This document shows, piece by piece, positions 10,183-19,025 of a stretch of DNA of 64,000 nt (position 1 is the stretch's first letter; every line of letters starts with the position of its first letter). Source of the stretch: Planctomycetota bacterium (GTDB taxonomy: Bacteria; Planctomycetota; Phycisphaerae; Phycisphaerales; UBA5793); assembly GCA_013112555.1 (NCBI GenBank), contig JABFGK010000002.1, positions 1,364,001-1,428,000 of the forward strand, in the 5' to 3' direction. The notes under the pieces were generated by a model. That model was not told where the DNA came from and searched no databases. It was given only the letters and a program-made list of their open reading frames with translations. The translations under genes and the position numbers were made by a program.

Positions 10183-11029
10183 TGTGCACCCCCGTCAAGG
10201 CCACGGGCAGATCCTCGTGCTCAAACTGGCCGTGCTCCACCCATTGGATGGCCCCGGTTGGGCAGCGGAAGGTGGCCTCTGGCAGAGCCGGTCCCCCGGC
10301 GGCATAATCGACAACGGGCAGGTTGTTGCGCATAGTGATCAATCCCGGGGCTGCATCCTGAGCACATCGCCCGCAGGCATCGCAGGTCACCTGACAGACG
10401 GCCCGTGCTGCATCCCCTTCCAGCGGGGCACGGCATTGAACGATGAGTTTGTGACTGACCGGCAGGCACTCGAACAGGTCACGAGGGCAGGCATCGACGC
10501 AGTCGCCGCAGGCCGTACATTTGTCAACATGCACGACCGGGAGCCGGTCATGATTCATGTGGATTGCATCAAACGTGCAGGCCGTCATACAGTCGGCCAG
10601 ACCGAGGCATCCCCAGGCACAGCCCTTGCCGCCGCCACCGACCAGATGGGCGGCCCGGCATGATGCGTACCCTTCGTATTCCGCAATCTGACGGGCCTGG
10701 CTGATCCCGCCGGCACAGTACAGACGGGCCACTTGCTTCTCCTGGGCCCCGGCATCGACGCCGAGAAACGCAGCGATCGACTCGATCGTATCGGGATCGG
10801 AAACGGTGCACTTGCTCGGGGCGTTGATCCCGCTGACCAGTGATTCGGCAAAGGCACGGCACCCGGCTTCGCCGCAGGCCCCGCAGTTCGAGCCGGGGAG
10901 ATTCTCCTCGACCAGGTCGAGACGCGGGTCTTCCTCCACATGCAGAAAACGATGGGCCACTGCCAGGCCGATTCCGAAGAACAGGCCAAGTCCCATCATG
11001 ATTCCAACTGCCGTCAACGTCGTCAGCAT
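10175..11029 (-). CDS. rnfB: Rnf complex subunit B, polyferredoxin
   Basis: RnfB accepts electrons from reduced ferredoxin. The 284-residue product has one N-terminal membrane helix, the Fe-S domain NLPGSNCGACGEAGCRAFAE (about residues 44-63), then ferredoxin-like motifs: CAWGCLGLADCMTAC and CTACGDCVDACP. A further motif, CDACGRCAQDAAP, lacks the fourth Cys expected in CxxxCP, and what should be the next motif keeps only its last Cys (FRCPTGAI). At least one C-terminal cluster is therefore degenerate. The ATG at 11029 (MLTTLTAVGI) fits the membrane helix; a TTG start at 11053 is possible. It follows the ferredoxin-tailed PFOR-like gene by 41 bases and its stop overlaps the start of the giant NifJ-like gene. 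Confidence 0.92.
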   Translation of the reverse strand: MLTTLTAVGIMMGLGLFFGIGLAVAHRFLHVEEDPRLDLVEENLPGSNCGACGEAGCRAFAESLVSGINAPSKCTVSDPDTIESIAAFLGVDAGAQEKQVARLYCAGGISQARQIAEYEGYASCRAAHLVGGGGKGCAWGCLGLADCMTACTFDAIHMNHDRLPVVHVDKCTACGDCVDACPRDLFECLPVSHKLIVQCRAPLEGDAARAVCQVTCDACGRCAQDAAPGLITMRNNLPVVDYAAGGPALPEATFRCPTGAIQWVEHGQFEHEDLPVALTGVHIE

Positions 11030-11070
11030 CTGACTGCTTCCGGGGTAAGGCAAAGCGGTAGGGGGGGTCC

Positions 11071-13791
11071 TCAGTTGAACGGTTTGGCCCGTTTGATCAA
11101 CTCATCCACATTCGGTTCATCCGGGTTCAAGGGCAGTCCGGGATGGATGCAGCGACTCGGGCACTTCTCGGCAGCCTTGACAATCTGTTCATAGGTCCCG
11201 GCCTTCGGGTCGCCGATCGTTGCCTGCTTCGAGGCGTTGTAGACGAACACCTGCGGGTTGATTCCCATGCAGTCGTTGCAGGTGGTACACAATGGGCTGT
11301 CGATCCAGGGTTCTTCAGAAAACGGCTCATCGTCCTCGACCACGTCTGCGGCCGCCGGCTCCGATGATTCGTCCGTATCCACTGCGGTGTTTTCATCAGT
11401 TTCCTCGGCAGGGCCGGCCGTCGGAATCGGCCGAGCCACCGGTGTCATGGCGCTCAGGGCCGAGACATCCGTATTCAACAGTGACTGCGCCAGGCGTTGC
11501 ATGACCTCCTCGGCGGCGGTGGACCGAGCCTGTTGTACGTCCTCGGCATGGGTCCGGGCCAGCGCTTCTCGCTCTGCTGCGAACTCCTGGGTCAAGCGAT
11601 CACGTTCAGCCGCCACGGCCTGATCGACGTATTCGCTGCGCGTACCGGCCATCTCTTGTAGGATGCGCCAGAAGCCGATCCGATCCCGGCAGGTAAACGC
11701 GAGTCGGCGACGCATCACGAGGCGGCACATGCGCCCGCTGCCGTCCACGGCCCAGAGATACGGCACATGGTCAATGGCATCCCGAACGCTCAACTTGAGG
11801 TAGTCATCCAGCGGGATGAACTCATTGCCTTCACACTCATCCGGCAGAATACGGAACAGGTCCCGATACCGGTCCTCCATCAGTGCATAATCTGCGAACG
11901 TGAAGGCGAGTCTCAACTCCTGCTCGCCCTGATCGGCAGTGCGGCAGGGCAGGTCATACAGCGGCCAGTCTTCGGTCGGCTGCGGGTTTTCCGATGCATC
12001 AAAGCGGTGGGCCCAGGATATGCCGCGAGCCGGGTCATACTGGAATAACGGGTGTGCCCGGGCTTCGATGGCTGCCGACCCATGCAGCCACGGACCGAGT
12101 GCCGGCGTGGCGCGGGTCGTGGACAGACAGGAACAGACCACGTGCAGCGAGGCCCGGGTCGATTCGAGCGTCCGCTCGATGCCGCTGATGAAGTGGTCCG
12201 GCCGGGCGGGGCTGGACTGCAGGATCAGCGATTCCCGATGACTGATGCCGCGATACCCGAGTTCGAAACGCCAGCCGGTCAGTTGATCCTGATCGGTCGG
12301 CAGGCCTGGATTCATGCCGGGGTGCACGATGACCATGGCGGCCACCGGCCGACCGGACAGTTGCAGCCTCGAAATCGAGAGCATGGCCTGGCCATCCAGA
12401 TGGTCCGCTGCTTCCACGGCGAGGATGCGCGGCAGGCTGATCAACTCCTCGCGCGAAAACGCTTCCCAGTCAAAGGCCTTGAGCAGGTGGTCGTGACGCG
12501 GCGACTCGTATGAATTATCAAGTTCGAGTTCTGCCAGCCGCATCGTGCCGAACAACTGAGCATGCTCGCCGGCAATGGTTTCATACAGGGTCGCGGCCTC
12601 ATCGCAGACGGCCGCATCGGCACCGATCAAGTGGCATGACACACCGGGCGTGTCCGTCTGGAACGCGAGCGCGTCAGGCGTCACCACATGGAGCACCGGC
12701 TGATCCGTCACCGCCAGGAACTGCTCAAACAGTACAATCGCCTCTTCAATGCGAATTCGTCGAACGGGGTCCATCGGCTGCGCACCGCGCGACGGGCCGA
12801 TGATTCGTGCCAGAGAGGCCGGATCAACGAATTCAGCGCCGGCATCGCCGACCATCGACATCATGTTCTTTTCGCGCTTCTCGACCGGATCCTTGGACAG
12901 TTCGATCAGCAGCAGATCCTTGAGTTGCGTTCGAAGCCGGGACACCTCGGCTCGCAGGTCGGCATAGCGCTGGGCAGCAATGCGGGATGCGACGTGGAGG
13001 TACAGGTGCACCGATGTGATTTCCGACAAGCCGAGCAGGCGGCCTTCTTCGGGAATCAGACCGAGCAGTTTCGCTGTATCCGCGTCCCAGTTCCCGGCAC
13101 TCGTCGGGCTGAGGTCGAGTGAGCCCCGGGTGGCCTCGATCGCTTGCCTCACCGTGTCGAGCGCGCCGACCGGCGACCCGTCCCCCGATTCGATCGTCCG
13201 GCAGATGGACTTCTCAATGCGCGGCAGATTGTCCTTCAGGACGCGCGCGGCCTCGGGATCAGCGGCAAAGGACTCCACCAGGCCCGGGAGCCACTCATGC
13301 AGGGGCATGGTGTGACAGGCGCCATCCCCGGTGTCCGTCGCGGAAGTCGGGGTAAGGTACAGCGGATAATCATGTCGCAAGCGGTCTGCATTACGAAACG
13401 GGTGCAGGAGTGCCGGGATCACGTCCGCGCCGGGCGCGGTTAACGTGTCCGGTGATCCTGGATCATCGCGGTGAAATCGGCGTGCAGCGCGCAGCGACTT
13501 GATGATGCGATCATCATCGTCGGTGACGGCACGCCCAAGCGTCGGCAGGAGCGGCAAGTCGAGGCTCGGGTCTGACACCACGTCATCGCTCGGTGCCTCA
13601 GCCTTTCCTTTCCGCTGTCGAGCCTTGTTCAGCCACCCATCGAGTGAGTCGTCACGAGGAGACATCGTGTCGCTCGGCTCGCCCGTTTTTTGGGATTCGC
13701 TCGAATCCACGGTCTCGGCACCCAACACCTCATCACCTCCGGATTCGTCGGTCACCTGGTGCGATGACGTACTGCCTGATTCTGTGTGCAT
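11071..13791 (-). CDS. PFOR-like protein with C-terminal ferredoxin domain, unknown function
   Basis: About 906 residues from the ATG at 13791 (MHTESGSTSS), 17 bases after korB; a longer frame would overlap korB. An acidic, disordered N-terminal region of about 80 residues is followed by a large region I do not recognise. From about residue 460 it resembles the C-terminal region of the giant NifJ-like neighbour: HPLFQYDPA matches FPLFTYDPA there, WRILQEMAG matches WQTLQELAG, and both continue into a Glu/Ala-rich coiled coil. The last 75 residues form a small ferredoxin domain with CTTCNDCMGINPQ and, later, CPSRCIHPG, enough for one [4Fe-4S] cluster. I see no thiamine-binding motif. The position between korB and rnfB suggests an electron carrier or adaptor between the oxidoreductase and Rnf; that role is inference. 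Confidence 0.75.
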   Translation of the reverse strand: MHTESGSTSSHQVTDESGGDEVLGAETVDSSESQKTGEPSDTMSPRDDSLDGWLNKARQRKGKAEAPSDDVVSDPSLDLPLLPTLGRAVTDDDDRIIKSLRAARRFHRDDPGSPDTLTAPGADVIPALLHPFRNADRLRHDYPLYLTPTSATDTGDGACHTMPLHEWLPGLVESFAADPEAARVLKDNLPRIEKSICRTIESGDGSPVGALDTVRQAIEATRGSLDLSPTSAGNWDADTAKLLGLIPEEGRLLGLSEITSVHLYLHVASRIAAQRYADLRAEVSRLRTQLKDLLLIELSKDPVEKREKNMMSMVGDAGAEFVDPASLARIIGPSRGAQPMDPVRRIRIEEAIVLFEQFLAVTDQPVLHVVTPDALAFQTDTPGVSCHLIGADAAVCDEAATLYETIAGEHAQLFGTMRLAELELDNSYESPRHDHLLKAFDWEAFSREELISLPRILAVEAADHLDGQAMLSISRLQLSGRPVAAMVIVHPGMNPGLPTDQDQLTGWRFELGYRGISHRESLILQSSPARPDHFISGIERTLESTRASLHVVCSCLSTTRATPALGPWLHGSAAIEARAHPLFQYDPARGISWAHRFDASENPQPTEDWPLYDLPCRTADQGEQELRLAFTFADYALMEDRYRDLFRILPDECEGNEFIPLDDYLKLSVRDAIDHVPYLWAVDGSGRMCRLVMRRRLAFTCRDRIGFWRILQEMAGTRSEYVDQAVAAERDRLTQEFAAEREALARTHAEDVQQARSTAAEEVMQRLAQSLLNTDVSALSAMTPVARPIPTAGPAEETDENTAVDTDESSEPAAADVVEDDEPFSEEPWIDSPLCTTCNDCMGINPQVFVYNASKQATIGDPKAGTYEQIVKAAEKCPSRCIHPGLPLNPDEPNVDELIKRAKPFN

Positions 13792-13808
13792 GGTGTGCTC
13801 ATCATCAT

Positions 13809-14762
13809 TCAGATGGCAAAGCGGTCCAGAGCGGCATTCATGCCTCTGATCTTCTCTTCCGCCGTCATCCCGAGTCCCTGGGTCATGTAGTCCTCGTAGC
13901 ACGGCCTCGTTTCGTCCTGGAACAGGAGGCCGATCGGGATCTTGTCCTTGCGACCGGCAATCGCCAGCGCCTCATTCAGGTCGGCCGGGTCATGTTCCAG
14001 TTTGTTCGGGTACATCCGTGCAACGGAGGGATCCAGCGTGATCCCGTCATCGTCCGTCAGCAGGAGGACCTGTGACGGGTCCTTCTGGGCTTCTTCGTAG
14101 ACATCGGCGGTGTATTGCGGGCACCGCTGGTGAATGTGGACGAAACTGAGGCCGCGGTGCTTGTAGGCTTTGAGCAGGGTCGCATGAAGGTGGACCGGAT
14201 TCCAATCCACGGTCTTGGCGACAAACGAGACGTTCGTGAATCCGAGCGTTGCCGTCGCCGGGTTCAGCGGTGGCAGCCAGGCACCGCGCGGGTGTGTATT
14301 CGTGACTGTTCCCGCACTCGTGGTCGGTGACGTCTGCTTCTTTGTCAGGCCGTACACGTTGTTGTCAAACAGCATGACGACCATGTTCATGTTGTACCGG
14401 ATGGCATGGATCCAGTGGCCGGCACCGATCGAGCAGCAATCGCCGTCGCCGGTGGCGACCCAAATCGTCAGGTCGGGCCGGCGTGCTTTGACACCGCAGG
14501 CCACCGGCAGGGCTCGCCCGTGCAGGCCGTGGAAGCCATAGGTATGCATGTAGTGCGGGAAACGGCTGGAGCAGCCGATGCCGGACACGCACACCGTCTT
14601 CTCCGGTGCGAGTTGTTCATCACGGCAGATTCGCTGAACCGCAGACAGCACCGCATGATCACCGCAGCCGGGGCACCAGCGAGCGACACCACCCTCGTAA
14701 TCCTCCAACGAGAAGTACCGAGGCAGGACGTCCAGCGACCAGTCTTTCTTGAGTCCAAACAT
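13809..14762 (-). CDS. korB: 2-oxoacid (2-oxoglutarate):ferredoxin oxidoreductase, beta subunit
   Basis: The beta subunit binds thiamine diphosphate and a [4Fe-4S] cluster and, with KorA, converts 2-oxoglutarate plus CoA to succinyl-CoA while reducing ferredoxin. The 317 residues show the N-terminal RWCPGCGDHAVL (Cys at about 30 and 33), the intact thiamine motif GDGDCCSIGAGHWIH, and FDNNVYGLTKKQTSPT. Unlike in the giant neighbour, these catalytic elements are complete. It lies five bases after korA. The family also contains pyruvate and other 2-oxoacid enzymes; the KorB assignment rests on overall resemblance and on the gamma-alpha fused partner. Confidence 0.9.
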   Translation of the reverse strand: MFGLKKDWSLDVLPRYFSLEDYEGGVARWCPGCGDHAVLSAVQRICRDEQLAPEKTVCVSGIGCSSRFPHYMHTYGFHGLHGRALPVACGVKARRPDLTIWVATGDGDCCSIGAGHWIHAIRYNMNMVVMLFDNNVYGLTKKQTSPTTSAGTVTNTHPRGAWLPPLNPATATLGFTNVSFVAKTVDWNPVHLHATLLKAYKHRGLSFVHIHQRCPQYTADVYEEAQKDPSQVLLLTDDDGITLDPSVARMYPNKLEHDPADLNEALAIAGRKDKIPIGLLFQDETRPCYEDYMTQGLGMTAEEKIRGMNAALDRFAI

Positions 14763-14767
14763 AGTGG

Positions 14768-16777
14768 TCAGGCCCCCTGTCCATCATTGGTGTTGGGTGC
14801 AGCCGCAGCGGGCGTCTTCGGCCGGCCGGTCTCGTCAGCCAGATCCATCCCCTGGAGTCGTTGCATCACGACGTCATATATCTGGCCGGGTCGGAGCGGC
14901 TGGCCGGAGTTCAAGGACCAGTAGTCGATGTCCCGACGCGTGCGCCCTCGCAGAATCAGCGCCAGTTGGGCCGGGCGCCCCGGTTGCGTCTCAGTCATCA
15001 GCCCGCCGGGCGGATCGCTGTAGTTCGCCTCGACCGTCAGGATCTTGTCAAAATGCTGGAAGATGGCACGGAGCCCAGGTTCCAGAGGCCAGAGGAAGCG
15101 AATATGGAGTGATGACACCTTGTGCCCCTGCTCACGGGCCCGGTCCACAGCCTCCTCGATGGCCCCGAGCGTCGACCCCCAGCCGACGACCAGCAGGTCA
15201 CCTTCTTCATCCCCGTGAATCTTCGGCGGCTTGAGCGTCGAGCGCAGCGCTGCGAGTTTCCGGCTACGCATCTCGCACCCGTCGATGTGTGCTTCGGGGT
15301 CGTATGCCACCTTGCTCTGTCGCGTATGTGACAAGCCCGTGAGGACGTATTCCCCACCCCGCTGCCCGGGTATCGGTCGCGGGCTGATCCCGGTTTCCGG
15401 ATCCCAGTCGTAGGGGGCCGTCCCCTCTTTCCACGGAGATTGGTCAATCGGTGGGGCGAGCCACTCTTCCTTCGGTTGCGGCCGTGGAATCGGCTGAACG
15501 CCGGTCGCAAGGGCCGCATCGGTCAGCAGAATCACCGGGGTCCGGAATGCTTCGGCAATCCGACGGGCAGTAATCACCAGATGGAAACACTCGTCAATCG
15601 TGGCCGCGGCAATAATCGGCTTCGGTGCATCGCCCGGCGCGCCGTACATGGCAGCCAGCAGGTCGGCCTGTTCCGGTTTGGTCGGCAGCCCGGTGGCCGG
15701 CCCGCCTCGTTGCACGTCAACAATCACCAGCGGAACTTCGCTCATCACGGCCAGCCCGATGAACTCGGTCTTCAGTGCCAGGCCTGGCCCGGAGGTGATC
15801 GTGCAGGTCGTCTTGCCGGCATACGAGCACCCGATGGCAAAGCCGATCGCTGCGATCTCGTCCTCGGCCTGGTGCACGATCCCGCCTACCTGGTCAAAAG
15901 CGCCGGCCAGATAGTGTGAGGCCGAGGTGGCCGGTGTGATCGGGTACATCGACACGACTTCAATACCGGAGGCCATGACACCCAGTCCGAGCGCCTGATT
16001 GCCGTTGAGCACGATCAGATCCTGCTTCGTCTCCATTGGCGGGACTTCGAAGCAGAAGTCGATATGTTTGCGGGCGAACTCGACGCCACCCTGAACCAGT
16101 TGCTGGTTCGTCTCGACGACCTTGGCCCCTTTGCGGGCAAAGAGATTGTGCACTTCCTCCATCGCCATGGACGGATCACGCTGGTAGATCTCGCACAGCA
16201 TCCCGACGATGAACATGTTCTTGCCGAGTCGGGGGTTGGCCGTGTATTCAAGGCAGGCCTCCTCGATCGCCAGTTCATGCACGATCAGGCCGCGCTCGCG
16301 GAACATGGCGACAGCCTCGGCATAGGCCTGTCGGATTTCCTCCGAGGGATCCTTGGCCCACTTGTTCTCCAGCAGGAGAATCGTTCCCTCCCGATAGGCC
16401 CCCTGCTCGAGGCGGCCGTAGAGCACCTGCTCGTTGAACGCCACGACCAGGTCGGCTTCGTCACCCATATTGGTAATCTTGGTCGAGCCGAGTCGGATCC
16501 GAATCCCGCTGGCACCGGCTCGTGATCGAGCCGGCGGCTTGATTTCTGCCGGGATGATCTCGACCGTCCAGGCCCCGTTGCCCATCTTGGCCGTCACGGT
16601 GCCGAACGTCACCCCTGCCTTCTGCGCCCCTTCACCTGCGTCGCTGACAATCTCGACGATGTGCTGTGACACTCGAGTCGCCTGGTGCCCGGCCTGTTTC
16701 GCGCTGTGATCAGGGACAACGTCCTGATCATCAACGCACGACACTCCTGCCTTCTCGGCCATGCCTACCGCTCCCAT
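14768..16777 (-). CDS. korA: 2-oxoacid (2-oxoglutarate):ferredoxin oxidoreductase, gamma-alpha fusion subunit
   Basis: Partner of KorB and first gene of the operon. The roughly 665-residue protein has an N-terminal gamma-type domain (about residues 38-245, with VEIVSDAGEGAQKAG) fused to the alpha subunit, marked by NGNQALGLGVMASG, the substrate motif YPITPATSAS (about 279-288), TITSGPGLALKTEF and VDVQRGGPATGLPTK. This gamma-alpha fusion is the common bacterial KorA layout. Two starts are possible: ATG at 16777, or ATG at 16762 (MAEKAG), which has a GGGAG ribosome-binding site 8 bases upstream and looks better. The divergent sirtuin gene starts 287 bases away, so the operon promoter should lie in 16778-17064. 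Confidence 0.92.
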   Translation of the reverse strand: MGAVGMAEKAGVSCVDDQDVVPDHSAKQAGHQATRVSQHIVEIVSDAGEGAQKAGVTFGTVTAKMGNGAWTVEIIPAEIKPPARSRAGASGIRIRLGSTKITNMGDEADLVVAFNEQVLYGRLEQGAYREGTILLLENKWAKDPSEEIRQAYAEAVAMFRERGLIVHELAIEEACLEYTANPRLGKNMFIVGMLCEIYQRDPSMAMEEVHNLFARKGAKVVETNQQLVQGGVEFARKHIDFCFEVPPMETKQDLIVLNGNQALGLGVMASGIEVVSMYPITPATSASHYLAGAFDQVGGIVHQAEDEIAAIGFAIGCSYAGKTTCTITSGPGLALKTEFIGLAVMSEVPLVIVDVQRGGPATGLPTKPEQADLLAAMYGAPGDAPKPIIAAATIDECFHLVITARRIAEAFRTPVILLTDAALATGVQPIPRPQPKEEWLAPPIDQSPWKEGTAPYDWDPETGISPRPIPGQRGGEYVLTGLSHTRQSKVAYDPEAHIDGCEMRSRKLAALRSTLKPPKIHGDEEGDLLVVGWGSTLGAIEEAVDRAREQGHKVSSLHIRFLWPLEPGLRAIFQHFDKILTVEANYSDPPGGLMTETQPGRPAQLALILRGRTRRDIDYWSLNSGQPLRPGQIYDVVMQRLQGMDLADETGRPKTPAAAAPNTNDGQGA

Positions 16778-17064
16778 GATCCTGTGACATCAATAGGGGG
16801 GATGCCGATCATCGATCGTGGCGGTGGTCGGCAGCCGCGCAACTCAACAAGATTACCTACCATCGGCTCCAATTCAATTGCAATGCCATCAAACGGAGCA
16901 GAACTTCGGATTGTCACCGTTCATTTGGTGGTAACACCGGAGCCGATCATACTCTGGAACGTCGCGCGGTTCGCTCAACGGTGGACGGCGACTGCCAGCG
17001 TGTGAATCTGGGTTGTCCGGATCCACCGATGGGACACTTAAAACCCCGCTATACTTGTCCGCTT
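16778..17064. promoter_or_regulatory. Divergent intergenic region between korA operon and sirtuin gene
   Basis: Contains the promoters of both divergent units. On the plus strand TATACT at 17050-17055 is a good -10 candidate for the sirtuin gene; it ends only 9 bases before the ATG, which would give an almost leaderless transcript. I find no convincing -35 for it, and no clear promoter for the minus-strand operon. Confidence 0.4.
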
Positions 17065-17832
17065 ATGGGTATTCAACTTGATCCCGAACTGGTCGATGCC
17101 ATCCGCGCTGCGGAGTCGGTCGTCGTCATGACCGGCGCCGGCATCTCTGCAGAGAGCGGTATCCCCACCTTCCGCGATGAACTGACCGGCATGTGGGAGA
17201 ACTACGACCCGGAGCAGTTGGCAACGCCGCAGGCATTTGAGCGCGACCCGGAAACCGTGAGCCGATGGTATGACCAGCGCCGGGCCAACATTGCCAAGTG
17301 TGAGCCGAATGCCGGCCACCAGGCACTGGCGACGCTGGAACGCTGGCAGACGAAGGACCGGGGCCGCCGCTTCACCCTCCTGACGCAGAACATCGACGGC
17401 CTGCACCGTCGGGCCGGCAGTGCCAACGTCGTTGAACTGCACGGCACCATTTGGCGCTGGCGGTGTACCAAGACGGGACGCGAACGCGAGTACCGGCACA
17501 TCCCGTTCCCGTCCTATCCACCGCTGTCTGAAGATGGGGGATTGCTCAGGCCGGCCGTCGTCTGGTTCGGGGAGATGCTGCCCGAGCGTGAGATGATGAC
17601 GGCCCAGCGTGAATGTGAATCGTGCGATGTGTATTTCTCGATCGGGACCAGCACCCAGGTGTTCCCAGCCGCCGGGCTGATTCAGTTGGCCCACGCCTCC
17701 GGTGCCAGGACGGTCGAGGTGAACCCGGAGACAACGCCGGTCTCGAATCTGGTGGACTGGTCGCTCCGAGGCCCGGCCGGCACGGTCCTGCCGGGGCTGG
17801 TTGAACGGGTCATGCCACCAACCGGAACGTAA
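17065..17832 (+). CDS. Sirtuin (Sir2/CobB family) NAD-dependent deacylase
   Basis: Sirtuins remove acyl groups from lysine using NAD+. The 255-residue protein has the NAD motif TGAGISAESGIPTFRD (residues 23-38), TQNIDGLHRRAG (107-118), the catalytic His in VVELHG (His126) and RPAVVWFGE (162-170). A YxxR motif (Tyr69, Arg72) matches the signature of class III sirtuins that prefer succinyl or malonyl groups. The zinc module is odd: where the family has two CxxC pairs, only Cys134 is visible between residues 126 and 170. I start at ATG 17065 because the sequence upstream has no sirtuin character and TATACT sits just before it. Confidence 0.9.
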   Translation: MGIQLDPELVDAIRAAESVVVMTGAGISAESGIPTFRDELTGMWENYDPEQLATPQAFERDPETVSRWYDQRRANIAKCEPNAGHQALATLERWQTKDRGRRFTLLTQNIDGLHRRAGSANVVELHGTIWRWRCTKTGREREYRHIPFPSYPPLSEDGGLLRPAVVWFGEMLPEREMMTAQRECESCDVYFSIGTSTQVFPAAGLIQLAHASGARTVEVNPETTPVSNLVDWSLRGPAGTVLPGLVERVMPPTGT

Positions 17833-17901
17833 CCCCCTCCCCCTCCCCCTCGTCCCCCGGCCCGGCCCGGCTCATCCCGGGGTTGATCGAACTCCTGTCA
17901 G

Positions 17902-17943
17902 CAAAAAAGAACATGTCCGAGAGCGTGTGAGGCTCCCGGACAT
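17902..17943 (-). terminator. Rho-independent terminator of the 18025-18708 gene
   Basis: Inverted repeat with arms ATGTCCG-a-GAGC (from 17913) and GCTC-c-CGGACAT (to 17943), one mismatch and a short loop. On the minus strand it is followed by GTTCTTTTTTGC (17902-17908 is an A run on the plus strand). It lies about 80 bases downstream of the secreted-protein gene stop. Confidence 0.7.
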
Positions 17944-18024
17944 ATTGCAGGAGATCCTGAATTGAACCCGTCTCACTGAGTGATTCAGAGTGGCGGGTGA
18001 TCGTTTCGGCTCAACCGCGCTGCC

Positions 18025-18708
18025 TTAGGCGCGGCGACGTCGGGTGCCGACCAGCAAGAGGCCGGCGGCTGCGAGCATGCCGGAGGCCGGCGACGGGACG
18101 ATGAACAACTGGTCCTGCACGCTGGCACTGGTCATGGCAGCCAGCTGCATCGTCTGGCCGGTTCCGTCAAGGCTGTCCAGCCAATCCTGGGCCGTGTCGA
18201 GGGCCGCGCCGCCGTTCCTTATACGGAAGTCGCCGTCATCGAGTGCCAACCCGTCGTCCATCACGATTTCCCAAACGGCTGCCTGGAAGGAATAGGCATC
18301 GTCATTATTGAACGAATCGGAGTAGTGACGCCCGAATAACTCGGCCATCAGGAGTGCTTTGGCATCGCCCATGCCGCTGCCGGGGATCGGTGCATCAGAC
18401 GGGTCGGCCACGATGAACTCATACTCATTGCCGTAGCCGATATTCTGTGTGACTTCGATGCAGAATGTAATGAACTCACCATCAGCGCCCGGGCCGGCGT
18501 AGTCGCCCCCAAGACGTGTCCAGTTGTAATACCCGGCCTTTGAATCGCTGTAGTTCGCCCCGCCGTCGACTGAATACTCGGCACCCTTGCCCGGCTCAAC
18601 ACTGTTGAAGCGTGCCTCGATGATGTCAGCATTCGCAGACTGACCGACCATAATCAACCCGGCAGCCGCCCCGGCCAACGACATGATGACTGTACTCTTG
18701 AGATGCAT
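18025..18708 (-). CDS. Secreted protein with PEP-CTERM-like sorting tail (paralogue 1)
   Basis: The 227 residues comprise an N-terminal signal peptide (cleaved near SANAD), a roughly 170-residue extracellular domain, and a C-terminal tail of PSPASGM, a hydrophobic helix and RRRR. That layout is the PEP-CTERM/exosortase design, although the PEP triplet is replaced by PSP. The body is closely similar to the gene at 19026-19721: both share IEARF(N/D)SV, YNWTRLGGDY or NWTRLGGDYD, AELFGRH and AVWEIV.DD. Such proteins are normally processed by exosortase and exported to the envelope or matrix. No exosortase gene is seen in this window. Confidence 0.75.
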   Translation of the reverse strand: MHLKSTVIMSLAGAAAGLIMVGQSANADIIEARFNSVEPGKGAEYSVDGGANYSDSKAGYYNWTRLGGDYAGPGADGEFITFCIEVTQNIGYGNEYEFIVADPSDAPIPGSGMGDAKALLMAELFGRHYSDSFNNDDAYSFQAAVWEIVMDDGLALDDGDFRIRNGGAALDTAQDWLDSLDGTGQTMQLAAMTSASVQDQLFIVPSPASGMLAAAGLLLVGTRRRRA

Positions 18709-19025
18709 CGAATATAACTCCTTGTTGTTGTTCTGATCTCACTTACTGACCCACGAAACACGCGGAACGTCACTGCACGACAGCAGACATCGAAGCGCAC
18801 CGACGGCGTCATCCGAAACCCGCGCCCGAGTCGTCATACAACCGACACCCGGAATCGGCCGTCACGATGCGGCCGGCGGACCCGGCTGAATGCCGGCAGT
18901 CTGCTGTGAGGGGTAGTTGCAAGTATGCGCCTGTGTCGGTCGTGTGCAATGCACGGGTTGTATTGTCAGCATCACCTGGACCGGTGGTACCGGTTAGGGA
19001 ATCTGGGTAACTTCCGGCCAACTCA
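18709..19025. other. Intergenic region between the two PEP-CTERM-like paralogues
   Basis: About 315 bases with no gene. It should hold the promoter and leader of the 18025-18708 gene; AAGGAGT-like sequence (RC of ACTCCTT at 18717-18723) lies about ten bases before its ATG. Short GC-rich inverted repeats occur around 18885-18900. Nothing else is recognisable. Confidence 0.4.
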
